Assembly: GCF_000473045.1 (NCBI RefSeq)
Contig: NZ_AXAY01000014.1
Coordinates: 62,192 to 126,191, forward strand
Source of the DNA: Bradyrhizobium sp. WSM3983
Lineage (GTDB): Bacteria; Pseudomonadota; Alphaproteobacteria; Rhizobiales; Xanthobacteraceae
Direction: 5' to 3'
Length of the DNA stretch: 64,000 bases
Position numbers and translations under genes: made by a program. Below the pieces are notes generated by a model. It did not search any database. It was not told where the DNA came from and saw only the letters and a program-made list of their open reading frames with translations. Each line of letters starts with the position of its first letter. Within the stretch, counting starts at the first letter, position 1. This document shows positions 19,175 to 27,524 of the stretch, piece by piece.

Positions 19175-19387
19175 TTAGCTGCGCAGTATGATGGCGACAA
19201 CTACGCATCTATGCCTGACTGAAGCCGCGACCGGGGCCCGAAGGCAGAAATTGGCGACGTATGCCGATAACACCGATTGGATTTTCATCCCGGTTGACCC
19301 GTCGTTTTCGATTTTTGAGCTCAGGATCCTTTGGTCAAGCCGAGATCGCGGCTTGCTTCGCGGGAGCTTCGACGTGACACTGGCTGG

Positions 19388-20587
19388 ATGCAATTGTCGG
19401 ATCCGGAGGACCCCGTGGAATCGAAATGGCGAATTCTAGCGCTGCTTTTCACGGCGCGTTGCGTCATGGGCATGCAGTTCGAAAGCGTCGGAGCGCTCGG
19501 CCCGCTGCTTCGAGCGGAGGGCCTCGATTATGCCCGGCTCGGCATCCTGGTTGGCGCCTATCTGGCGCCCAGCGTCCTAGTTGCGCTTCCTGGAGGAATA
19601 GTGGTCCAAAGGCTCGGCGAACGAACTACGCTTCTCCTGTGCGCGGCGCTGATGTTCGCTGGCGCCGTCGTCGATCTGTCGAGCGACTGGAACGCGCGCC
19701 TGCTGGCCAGAGTCATCGCGGGCACGGGCGGGGTGGTGTTTACCATCGCTGGCACCAAGATGATCGCCGATATATTCGCTGGTAGGCAGTTCGGCCTTGC
19801 GATGGCGGCTCTCGCCGGCTCATGGCCGTGCGGGATAGCGCTGGCGTTGATCGCGTTGCCGCCGATCGCGGACAAGTTCGGGCTGATCGGGGCGTCGGTA
19901 GCACTGGTGATCCTGACCCTGATGGCGCTAATCCTATTGTTCGCGCTGCCGAAGCAGGCGCGACCGGGCGCGCCGTTGTCCGCAGCCTTCCCAAGCGCGG
20001 CCGTCACGGCCGCGGTGGCCCTTGCAGGCCTCGTCGGTGGCACTGCCAACGCCACTTTCGCCAATGCGTTTGCGTTCGGTCCGTTGCTTCTCACCGAGAG
20101 GGGCTATACGGCTGAGATCGCCGCCTCTCACGTCAGCGTCGCGCTGTGGGTCACCATCGCGGCCATCCCAGTCGGCGGCGCGCTTGCGATCCGGCGAGGC
20201 CCCGGCATCTGGATCGCTGCCGCATCCCTGCTGCTCGCCGCAGTCGGGATGGCAGCCATTCCGGTGTCCGACCACGACGTTCTCATCTTCGCAGGACTGG
20301 GGCTGGTGGCCGGCCTATCCGGAGCGACGTTCGCCAGTCTGCCGTCATGGGCGCTTCCCGTCCAGGCGCGCGCGGTCGGAATGGGAATCTTCTTCTCCGC
20401 GTTCTACGGGAGCATGCTGGCGTTGCCGCCGATCGCGGGCGTCTTCGCGCACCGCGCCGGCGGTGCGGGCATCGCCTTCGACGTCGCTGCGGTCGCTCTT
20501 TTGGTCGCCATGCCGCTGCTCGGGGGCTTCGCCGCGCTGGTTTCCGCGCCCCGGTCGGCTCCGGCGGTCGAGGAAGGCGCGGCCTAA
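19388..20587 (+). CDS. MFS transporter, CynX/NimT-like
   Basis: A 399-residue protein with about twelve hydrophobic segments. It shows MFS features: LLFTARCVMGMQFESVGALGP in helix 1, a VQRLGERTTLLL loop after helix 2 and RVIAGTGGVVFTIAGTKMIADIF in helix 4. It is a single-gene unit convergent with the desaturase gene. The substrate is unknown; cyanate/nitroimidazole-type (CynX/NimT) MFS proteins share this layout. ATG 19388 is chosen; GTG 19415 is an alternative nearer to the first helix. The 204-base gap to the next gene holds nothing I can name. Confidence 0.82.
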   Translation: MQLSDPEDPVESKWRILALLFTARCVMGMQFESVGALGPLLRAEGLDYARLGILVGAYLAPSVLVALPGGIVVQRLGERTTLLLCAALMFAGAVVDLSSDWNARLLARVIAGTGGVVFTIAGTKMIADIFAGRQFGLAMAALAGSWPCGIALALIALPPIADKFGLIGASVALVILTLMALILLFALPKQARPGAPLSAAFPSAAVTAAVALAGLVGGTANATFANAFAFGPLLLTERGYTAEIAASHVSVALWVTIAAIPVGGALAIRRGPGIWIAAASLLLAAVGMAAIPVSDHDVLIFAGLGLVAGLSGATFASLPSWALPVQARAVGMGIFFSAFYGSMLALPPIAGVFAHRAGGAGIAFDVAAVALLVAMPLLGGFAALVSAPRSAPAVEEGAA

Positions 20588-20791
20588 GGGCCGCTTTCAA
20601 TCGGGGAGCGCCTCAATCACGAATATGCCGGTCCCCGGCGAAGCTTACGCCCATCATCGCGCAGACGATTCGGGCCTGCTCTTCCATCAGGACCCGGCTC
20701 CGGCACGGCGCCGGCGCTGGCCCTCCTTCCGGAGAACGAGCGCGGTTCGTCGCGACGGGGCCGCCTGGGTTTCGTTCCGGCCTCCGATAGG

Positions 20792-22006
20792 TCAGGCCGC
20801 CGCTGGGGCGGACCGTCGCTCGCGGCGAAGCGCGAGCAACCAGATTCCGGCGGCGAGCGCGCCCGCTGTCGCGACGGCGCGGGCCGCCGTCGGCAGCGGC
20901 AGGCCGAACCAGTCCGGCAACGTCATCGAGGCCAGCGCGAGCGCGCCCAGTCGCACCGTTTCGGCGGCGAAGGCGATCCGACTTCCTTCCATGACGCCGC
21001 CGATGGTCACGCATGAAACCAAGATGACAATGGAATAGGTGACGGAGACCTGCACCGGAAAGGCTTGGAAGCCGGAAAGGAAATGCAGAAGCATCGCCAT
21101 CGTGAGCGTATACTGGACCGCGCCGTAGGTGGCGACCGCCCGCGGCGTCTCGGGGTCGTAACGACGCACGACCGACGGATCCATTGGTTCCGGCGCCTGC
21201 ATCCTTCCGAACCAGACGGCTAACTTGCCGGCGAGCCCGCGAGCCGCGCGGGTCTGCCGGATCAGATCCGCATACACCTGAAGGTTGCTCCAGAGCGGGT
21301 TCAGGCTCCGCAGCGGTTTGCGCACTCCGTAGGCGATCTTTTCGCCGTCGCGCTCGTCGACGAAGGTGCCGAACATCCGGTCCCAGAGGACGAAGATCCC
21401 GCCGTAGTTCCTGTCGATGCAGTAGTCGTTCTGACCGTGATGCACGCGATGGTTCGACGGAGTGACCAGGATGCGGTCGAGCACGCCGAGCCGGCCGATG
21501 AGTTCGGTGTGGACCCAATACTGGTACAGCAGATCGACCAGCCCGACGATGAGATACATCATCGGCGGAACGCCCAGCACGGCCATCGGCAGGTGAAAGA
21601 TCCAGGTGAACAGCGCGGCGGTCGCGGGCTGCCGCAACGCGGTCGAAAGGTTGAAATATTCCGACGAATGATGGACCACATGGCTGCCCCAGAGCACGGG
21701 AATCTCGTGGCTGAAGCGGTGGTACCAGTAGTGAGAGAAGTCGTAGAGCAGCAACGCGGCAACCCAGGGCAGGAAGCTGTCGCGGCTCCATTCGACGAGG
21801 TGGAAGGCCTCGTAGACCGCGACATAGAGGGCGACGTCGATGAGCTTGGCGAAGCCGCCGATGGCCTGGCTCAGTACGCCGTGGTGCAGGCTCGTGATGG
21901 CGTCGGGTACGTCGTATACCCCGCGACGCCCCATCCGCCACGCGATCGCCGCCTCGACGAGGATCGTGACCATGAAGACCGGAATCGCGAACATAAGCAT
22001 TTTCAC
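20792..22006 (-). CDS. Sterol desaturase / fatty acid hydroxylase family protein (AGMO-like)
   Basis: A 404-residue integral membrane di-iron protein. Its three histidine boxes are intact: HYWYHRFSHE, HVVHHSSEYFN and HRVHHGQNDYCIDRNYGG. LWDRMFGTFVDE follows the third box, as in the sterol desaturase superfamily. The extra C-terminal half with about four membrane segments makes it closer in layout to alkylglycerol monooxygenase (TMEM195-like) than to short C4-sterol hydroxylases. It likely hydroxylates a lipid at the inner membrane. It runs opposite to the MFS gene. The upstream region is a 578-base gap of lower GC. Confidence 0.88.
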   Translation of the reverse strand: MKMLMFAIPVFMVTILVEAAIAWRMGRRGVYDVPDAITSLHHGVLSQAIGGFAKLIDVALYVAVYEAFHLVEWSRDSFLPWVAALLLYDFSHYWYHRFSHEIPVLWGSHVVHHSSEYFNLSTALRQPATAALFTWIFHLPMAVLGVPPMMYLIVGLVDLLYQYWVHTELIGRLGVLDRILVTPSNHRVHHGQNDYCIDRNYGGIFVLWDRMFGTFVDERDGEKIAYGVRKPLRSLNPLWSNLQVYADLIRQTRAARGLAGKLAVWFGRMQAPEPMDPSVVRRYDPETPRAVATYGAVQYTLTMAMLLHFLSGFQAFPVQVSVTYSIVILVSCVTIGGVMEGSRIAFAAETVRLGALALASMTLPDWFGLPLPTAARAVATAGALAAGIWLLALRRERRSAPAAA

Positions 22007-22584
22007 GTGGCGCCTCCCCTATTCCCTCACGGCGGAGTCATCGATGGCAGTCGCGGGAGGGTATGGTGGACGGGCGGATTCCGTCAATCCTTGGCGCATC
22101 GATCCTTGGAAGCGCCAAGAATCGGGCAACCGGCTTCATGCATCATTTACACGGGCGAAGCAGAACACAAATTCCCAGCCCAGCACCCTCAGCGCTCGCG
22201 TTCCCAAGTAAGGCTTCCTATCACTCTTTTTCCGGGAAAAACGGAGCTGACTTGTTCAGCCGTTCGAATGGTCAGCTTATCACCTTCCAGCTTGAAAAAT
22301 CGTATTTGGTCCTATCCGGTGAGAAGCCCATTCCCCGATATGTCTACCATGGTCTCCTTCGATCATAAACTTTCCGGTGTAAGCAAGGAGCGACCTAAGA
22401 AGGGCTGCAGACTCCTCATTACTTGTCGCCGGTTTACGATTTGCTGCCACGATGAGCGCCCAAACTAGCTGTGAGAGACGAATTTCGCGAGGTCTGCTTG
22501 GGGTCATAAGCTGCCATTGAAGACGAAGGCACATTTACTCGATCCCGACCGGCTTTCTTCCCGATGTCCTAAAGTCTATCTTGG
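22007..22584. other. Gene-poor lower-GC gap
   Basis: This 578-base gap between two divergent genes is visibly richer in A and T than its surroundings. Short open frames exist on both strands (22063-22368 plus, 22280-22534 minus), but they have no ribosome site, family pattern or codon bias. I see no repeat or transposase remnant in it. It must contain the promoters of the desaturase and the toroid-like gene. Confidence 0.5.
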
Positions 22585-22608
22585 TTGAAAGGCACGAGAG
22601 GCAGCGAA

Positions 22609-23865
22609 ATGCTACCGTCACCAATCACTTACTGCTTCTACCGTTGTCGCGGGCTCTGCCTTCACACTTGGGTCGTCCCGACTTTCGCAATCATGATGGC
22701 CTCCGCCCCACTGCAGGCTTCAACAGCACCAAAAATGTCAGCGTGCGGATACCTCACTGGTCTAATTGATAAGGCACCGCCATCATGGCCGTTGTTCCTG
22801 CCCAGCTATCCGACCGTCGAACCGGGGCCTCTGCATGGCGCCGCCTACCTCTATGACAATGCGGTAGCCGCCATCGCATTGGTCGGTTGCGGTGAGCAAG
22901 ACAAAGCATATCGGATTGGCTCGGCGATTCTCTGGGCCATCGACAACGACCGCACCTGGCATGATGGACGGCTCAGGAACGCTTACGCCGCGGGTTTGGT
23001 GGCGAATGGGCCCGTAAAACTTCCAGGTTGGTGGGACAATACTCAGAACAAATGGTTAGAGGATCGATATCAGGTGGGCAGCGATGTTGGTAACATGGCA
23101 TGGGCCATGTTGGCGTTGCTGTCGATTGATGTGAACACCGGCTCTCGATTCCTCGATGGTGCCGCACGGCTTGGCGCCTGGGTCGCGCAATGGGCCGATA
23201 CGCGCGGTACTGGCGGTTTCACGGGCGGTACGTTTGGGCACGAGCCGACGCCGGAAGTGCGGACATGGAAATCGACTGAACATAATACTGACCTCGCCGC
23301 CGCGTTTGGCCTTCTTGCCATCCGTACAGGCGATTCGCGCTGGCGCGATAAGGCAATGGTTGCTGAGTACTTCGTAAATACGATGTGGGATCCGGGGTGC
23401 GCCTGTTTCGCCGCAGGGACCGCTGAAGACGGTGTCACGCATAATCCGATTTTGGCACTGGATGCCCAGATCTGGCCTTTAACAGCACTTCACGGAGCGG
23501 CCGGGAAATTTGCATCGGCGATGACGACCGCCGAACAGCGAATGAGTGTTGGCGGAGGCTTTTCTTACGGTGAAGACCGGGACGGTGTGTGGACCGAAGG
23601 GACGGGCCAAATGGCTCTCTTGATGAAATTGCTCGGCAGGACTGAGAGGGCAGAATCGTTGATCGCTATCATCGAATCCCAGAGGTCGCCCGATGGTGGG
23701 TTCTATGCCACGACTGTCCGCGCGTTACCGACGGGGTTCGTGTTGGACACCGACCCGACCAAGCCGCGACACTATTTCCGATTGTCACATCTTGGCGCAG
23801 CTTCGTGGGCTGCCCTCGCGGAACGTGGGCTCAATCCCTTTACGATGACAAAAGGACTTCCCTAG
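22609..23865 (+). CDS. Secreted (alpha/alpha)6-toroid-like protein of unknown function
   Basis: A 418-residue protein. After a possible signal segment ending near SAPLQAS, the sequence is a run of helical repeats with aromatic and acidic inner-helix residues: YLYDNAVAAIALV, VGNMAWAMLALLSI, STEHNTDLAAAFGLLA, LDAQIWPLTALHGA, VWTEGTGQMALLMKLLG, SPDGGFY and HLGAASWAALAERGLNPF. This resembles the (alpha/alpha)6 barrels of glycoside hydrolases, epimerases and prenyltransferase-like proteins; the EHN, GTGQ and SPDGGFY segments would line the cavity. I cannot name the reaction. ATG 22609 has GAGAGG upstream. GC and codon choice are less biased than in neighbours, suggesting transfer. Confidence 0.6.
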   Translation: MLPSPITYCFYRCRGLCLHTWVVPTFAIMMASAPLQASTAPKMSACGYLTGLIDKAPPSWPLFLPSYPTVEPGPLHGAAYLYDNAVAAIALVGCGEQDKAYRIGSAILWAIDNDRTWHDGRLRNAYAAGLVANGPVKLPGWWDNTQNKWLEDRYQVGSDVGNMAWAMLALLSIDVNTGSRFLDGAARLGAWVAQWADTRGTGGFTGGTFGHEPTPEVRTWKSTEHNTDLAAAFGLLAIRTGDSRWRDKAMVAEYFVNTMWDPGCACFAAGTAEDGVTHNPILALDAQIWPLTALHGAAGKFASAMTTAEQRMSVGGGFSYGEDRDGVWTEGTGQMALLMKLLGRTERAESLIAIIESQRSPDGGFYATTVRALPTGFVLDTDPTKPRHYFRLSHLGAASWAALAERGLNPFTMTKGLP

Positions 23866-24235
23866 CTGAGCCGCAGTGCTTCTCGTCTCGGCCGTTTCGG
23901 TCTGTTTTGATTTCGATATGTCCGCAAAGGGTCACAACCAGCGGTCCGGGCAAGCGGCGGCGCGGCGTCCGGTCTGCCACCGATAGCCGATATAGCAACG
24001 GGGGCAACCTTGTTTGGCTAGGGGCCAAGAGGCGACATGGCCCTCAGCGTGCGCTCGCGGCGGTGATTGGACCGCATCGATCTTGCGAACGCGCATCTGT
24101 AGTCCAACTCTTGGTCGAACAGGCGACTTCACGAAATGAAAGAGGCCGCCAACTGAAGCGGCCTTAGTGGATAGCTCCCAATTCCTTCGGGTCCTCTTTG
24201 TAAGCGCCCGAGGTCAATCTTCTAGTCCGGCACCG
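23866..24235. other. Gene-free gap with short motif repeats
   Basis: This 370-base gap contains the right copy of the 20-bp repeat (24017-24036) and an ATGTCCGCAAAGGGTCA motif at 23918 that resembles ATGTCTCTTAGGGTCA at 24613. A hairpin AGGCCGC/GCGGCCT around 24141-24163 may terminate one of the two convergent genes. No coding frame is convincing. Confidence 0.45.
24017..24036 (+). repeat. 20-bp direct repeat, right copy
   Basis: GCTAGGGGCCAAGAGGCGAC differs from the left copy (19155-19174) only by a GA/AG swap at positions 12-13. Confidence 0.5.
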
Positions 24236-24502
24236 CTAGTCGCAACGGCGGACCCTGCGGACCGAACCGTCGTCGCGCTCGATCGTGACGGTGCGGCATC
24301 CACCGCGATATCCGCGATCATATCCGTAGGCGCGATAAGCAGGTCGATCGTACTCTCGGTAGTAACGCCGCTCCGGCCCCACTCTTACGCCGCCAAGCGG
24401 AGTATCAACGGCAACTTGAGCTGATGCCGGTGCAATAGAGATCGGCGTGGCGATAGCGAATCCAGCAACCGCCAATATGCCAGCCAGTAACAGGGTTCTC
24501 AT
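24236..24502 (-). CDS. Small secreted basic, Tyr/Arg-rich protein
   Basis: An 88-residue protein with a clear Sec signal peptide (MRTLLLAGILAVAGFAIA to PASAQ). The short mature part is rich in Tyr and Arg (RRYYREYDRPAYRAYGYDRGYRGG) and ends with Cys-containing CRTVTIERDDGS and RRCD. Similar small periplasmic proteins are common in rhizobia and have no known role. A very strong ribosome site, AGGAGGAGG, sits just before ATG 24502, suggesting high translation. The 203-base upstream gap separates it from the next minus-strand gene. Confidence 0.78.
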   Translation of the reverse strand: MRTLLLAGILAVAGFAIATPISIAPASAQVAVDTPLGGVRVGPERRYYREYDRPAYRAYGYDRGYRGGCRTVTIERDDGSVRRVRRCD

Positions 24503-24705
24503 ATGAGCCTCCTCCTGAGTTATTGCATTGCTTTCAAACATATCAGGTGGAGCAAGGTTCCTGCACGAACAGTAGCAGCCGCATGTTCCTGAACCAAGCG
24601 AGCACGACCGGAATGTCTCTTAGGGTCAAAACCGATAAAGTTTTCCCGAGCAGATGTTTTCCGCTCGGCCATCGGCAGCCGACATTGCCTTTGTGAGTAC
24701 ACGTT

Positions 24706-26346
24706 CTAACGCGAGGTCCGCTCAATGAGCGGGCAGCTTTCGAGCGTGGTGCCGGGGCGGGCGCCCTCAATGGCGACACAGGGCCGGGAGCGATCGATGG
24801 CAAGTGCGTAGCGATCCAGCAGCGCGCTACGATCCGGTTCACCGCGCATGTGCAATTCGCGGACACCGCCGGGCAGCGGAGCCTTCAGCCCGGCGCGGAT
24901 GCGCTGGTCGAAGATGCCGCCGGGGACGATGGGAACACCGATATCGGCGAGCAGGTAGAAGCGTGACTGGGAGGGGAGCTGCGGCGCGATATAGGCGAGC
25001 GGCTTGCCGAGGATCAAGTAGGTTGCGGGCTGACGGAGCTCGTCGGCGATCTTTGGCCGGTAGATGTCGGACCAGGGGCGATGCCACCAGTCCGCCGGCT
25101 GCGACCACAATGCGATCGCGGCTGCAACCGTCAACATCAGCGCGTTCAGCGCAACGGGAGACATCTTGGGCAATGCCGGCCCCACGCTCGCGGCGAGGCG
25201 CGCGAGCAGCAGAACGATGATCGGGCCGCACAACAATTCCAGAACGACCGCATAGCGCTGGATCGAGAACAGGCCGAGCCACACCAGGTACGAGACTGCA
25301 AACAGCACCACGAACTGCACGTCACGTCGTGTGAGGATCGCGCTGTCGCGCCTCATGCGCACAAACAGGCCGAGCACGAGCAGGACCGTCACGACCGCGA
25401 AGCGCGCGTCGCGGAACGGATGCTCCGCGCCTCTGTGATCGCCCACCAGCCAGTAGAACGGGTAGGCCAGTGCGTCGAGCACGCTGTGGGGCATGAACTG
25501 CGCGTCCATCAGATTGATGGCCGCCACCTCGCCCGACTGGAAGACGGCATTGAACAGCGGGAAGATCGGATTGCCGGTGTCACGCCAGGCGATCAGGCAC
25601 CATTCGCCGCCGGTGAGCGCCGCGCCGACAATCCCGCCGAGTCCAAGCAGGGCAGTCGCCCGAAGCGGACGCGCGGCGGCGAGCACTGCCGTGGCAGCAC
25701 CTATCGCGTAGACGACATTGGTCAGCTTCAACCCGACCGCGGCGCCAATCAGGAGCCCGGCCAGCAGATAGCGAACTGCGGGCCGGCGATCCGCAACCAG
25801 GATCAGAAGGAAACCGCCGATCACGGGCAAGGCCAGCAGCACGTCGGAAAAGCTCGTGCCCACTTCCGAGAGCGTCATCGGACCTGCGGCCGCGATTGCG
25901 ACCGCCGCCGCGATCGCCGCGACGGTTGCGGCCTGGCGCAGGACCAGGCGTGCAAACAGGTAGATGAGCGCGAGGTTGAGGCCGTGAATTGCACCGATGA
26001 TCACCAGCCCATACGGCGACGGCAGGAAGTGGCGGAGGTAATAGACCGGAAAATAGACGATCGGATTGAAGTAGGTCTGAAAGCCCGGCGGGACCGCATC
26101 GACGCCATAGCGGCCGTTGAGCACGGCCCAGACATTGTATTCGTGGTAGTTCTGCCAATCCCAGTTGACGTCCTCGCCCATCGCGAAGGTGTAGAGCGCG
26201 CCTGCCAGCATCGAGCACACGACAATGGCGATGGCTAACGCCGTCCCGCGCAGGTTCGTCGTCCATGGCCGGCGCAGGCCTCCGGCCGCAGGCATGGAAA
26301 GGGCTTCGGGCAAATCGGCAGTGGTTGTCGTGCGCTGCAGCATCAA
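24706..26346 (-). CDS. Polytopic membrane protein, GT-C/GT87-like
   Basis: A 546-residue protein with about ten to twelve membrane helices. The first outer loop has GEDVNWDWQNYHEYNVWAVLNGR, an acidic/aromatic loop typical of GT-C glycosyltransferases, followed by PGFQTYFNPIVYFPVYYL. LIGAAVGLKLTNVVYAIGA in a middle helix resembles the conserved Lys-containing helix of DUF2029 proteins. A C-terminal soluble tail of about 100 residues follows. The acceptor and donor are unknown. It is a single gene, divergent from the TetR regulator. The first Met pair at 26346 is used as start. Confidence 0.72.
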   Translation of the reverse strand: MMLQRTTTTADLPEALSMPAAGGLRRPWTTNLRGTALAIAIVVCSMLAGALYTFAMGEDVNWDWQNYHEYNVWAVLNGRYGVDAVPPGFQTYFNPIVYFPVYYLRHFLPSPYGLVIIGAIHGLNLALIYLFARLVLRQAATVAAIAAAVAIAAAGPMTLSEVGTSFSDVLLALPVIGGFLLILVADRRPAVRYLLAGLLIGAAVGLKLTNVVYAIGAATAVLAAARPLRATALLGLGGIVGAALTGGEWCLIAWRDTGNPIFPLFNAVFQSGEVAAINLMDAQFMPHSVLDALAYPFYWLVGDHRGAEHPFRDARFAVVTVLLVLGLFVRMRRDSAILTRRDVQFVVLFAVSYLVWLGLFSIQRYAVVLELLCGPIIVLLLARLAASVGPALPKMSPVALNALMLTVAAAIALWSQPADWWHRPWSDIYRPKIADELRQPATYLILGKPLAYIAPQLPSQSRFYLLADIGVPIVPGGIFDQRIRAGLKAPLPGGVRELHMRGEPDRSALLDRYALAIDRSRPCVAIEGARPGTTLESCPLIERTSR

Positions 26347-26595
26347 GGCGCCACGGCTGATGGTCGCAGCCCTTTTTCGAAAACAGGATGCGACGCAGAA
26401 AGTAAGCTTGTGGGGCGCATTGCCGGATTCCGGTTGATCCCCGTAGGACTATGACCAGCCAGTTAAGGTTGCATGAATCAATGCAGGAACCGGTTGCCTG
26501 GCGCGTAGGAGCGGCTTGTCCTTGCAGGGAGCATCCATTCTCGCCCGCGGCGTGACGCGCGCGATCCATCACGCATTTGGTTCTTGTCATCCCTC

Positions 26596-26611
26596 CTGAA
26601 TAGTTGTTCAG
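26596..26611. promoter_or_regulatory. Candidate TetR-type operator
   Basis: CTGAA and TTCAG form an inverted repeat separated by TAGTTG, about 85 bases before the TetR-family start. It lies in the 350-base gap 26347-26696, which otherwise shows no gene. Arms of only five bases make this a weak call. Confidence 0.3.
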
Positions 26612-26696
26612 TCCTTGCGGGGCGATTTGCATCTCTTGCAGTGACGAAGCGTTGGGCCGCGGGCGTGCGGCAGGCGTGTGGGACAGGAAGCGCGCC

Positions 26697-27377
26697 ATGG
26701 TTTATCGGCGAACGCATCAAGTGGTTAAGCGCCTTGCGGCTCGGCGCAGCGCCATCCTGGCGGCGGCAAGGGAAGCCGCGGCCGAAGGCGGCATGGCGGC
26801 GGTGCAGATCGCGCCGGTCGCGGTCCGGGCCAGCGTGGCGGCCGGCACCGTCTACCGCTACTTCCCCTCCAAGGCCGAGCTGATCTCCGAATTGATCTCC
26901 GAGGTCTCCCGCGACGAGCTCGCGGCGATCCGGCGCGCGGCCGATGCCGCGCCTGGCCCGTCCTCCGCGCTGGCGGCGGCCGTGACCACGGTGGCCGTCC
27001 ATACGCTGTCGCAGCGCCGGCTGGCCTGGGGCATTTTGGCTGAGCCTGTCGATGTCGATGTCAGCGCCTCACGGCTTGCCAGTCGCCGCGAGATTGCCGG
27101 CGAGATCGCCGGGCGGATCGACGCCGCGGTGCGCGCCGGCCATCTGCCGGCGCAAGACACCGCGTTGGCCGCGACTGCGCTGCTGGGTGCGCTGCACGAG
27201 GCGCTCGTCGGCCCGCTTGCGCCGGACAATCTCGAGGATCCCGTCAAGATGCGCGATGCGGTGCAGACCGTGACGCTACTGGCGCTGCGCGCCGTCGGCG
27301 TCATGGACGCCCGCGCCCGCGGTCTGGTGGTGCAGCAGACGCTGCTGCCGACGGCCAAGGCGCTGGTCGGGGCTTAA
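26697..27377 (+). CDS. TetR/AcrR family transcriptional regulator
   Basis: A 226-residue regulator. The N-terminal DNA-binding domain has the usual opening RRSAILAAAREAAAEGG, then AAVQIAPVAVRASVAAGTVYRYFPSKAEL, the TetR helix-turn-helix with its conserved GTVYRYF recognition end. The C-terminal part is an all-helical ligand and dimer domain. ATG 26697 is chosen because ACAGGAAG precedes it and the HTH begins where expected. It is divergent from the GT-C-like gene, which is a candidate target besides itself. A hairpin terminator follows. Confidence 0.92.
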   Translation: MVYRRTHQVVKRLAARRSAILAAAREAAAEGGMAAVQIAPVAVRASVAAGTVYRYFPSKAELISELISEVSRDELAAIRRAADAAPGPSSALAAAVTTVAVHTLSQRRLAWGILAEPVDVDVSASRLASRREIAGEIAGRIDAAVRAGHLPAQDTALAATALLGALHEALVGPLAPDNLEDPVKMRDAVQTVTLLALRAVGVMDARARGLVVQQTLLPTAKALVGA

Positions 27378-27410
27378 AACGCCGGTGCGATCGGGGCTGC
27401 GGCCTGATCA

Positions 27411-27440
27411 TGCTCAGGCTGTTGCCTGAGCACGCCTTTT
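27411..27440 (+). terminator. Rho-independent terminator after the TetR gene
   Basis: TGCTCAGG and CCTGAGCA pair around CTGTTG, followed by CGCCTTTT. It begins 34 bases after the stop codon. Confidence 0.75.
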
Positions 27441-27524
27441 CGCAAAACCCGAGCAAAGCAGCCGAACCGGCCGGCTACGGTGCATGGGGTTGTTTCGCGG
27501 TTTTGTTGGCCGGCACCGGCCGCC

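Noticed and set aside
22063..22534. Short frames on both strands in the lower-GC gap
   Set aside because: No codon bias, ribosome site or recognisable motif; lower GC alone would explain random frames of this size only poorly, but the translations look unstructured.
23805..24167. A 120-codon frame running from the end of the toroid-like gene into the gap
   Set aside because: It overlaps the 3' end of a real gene in another frame and continues through repeat motifs without protein-like features.
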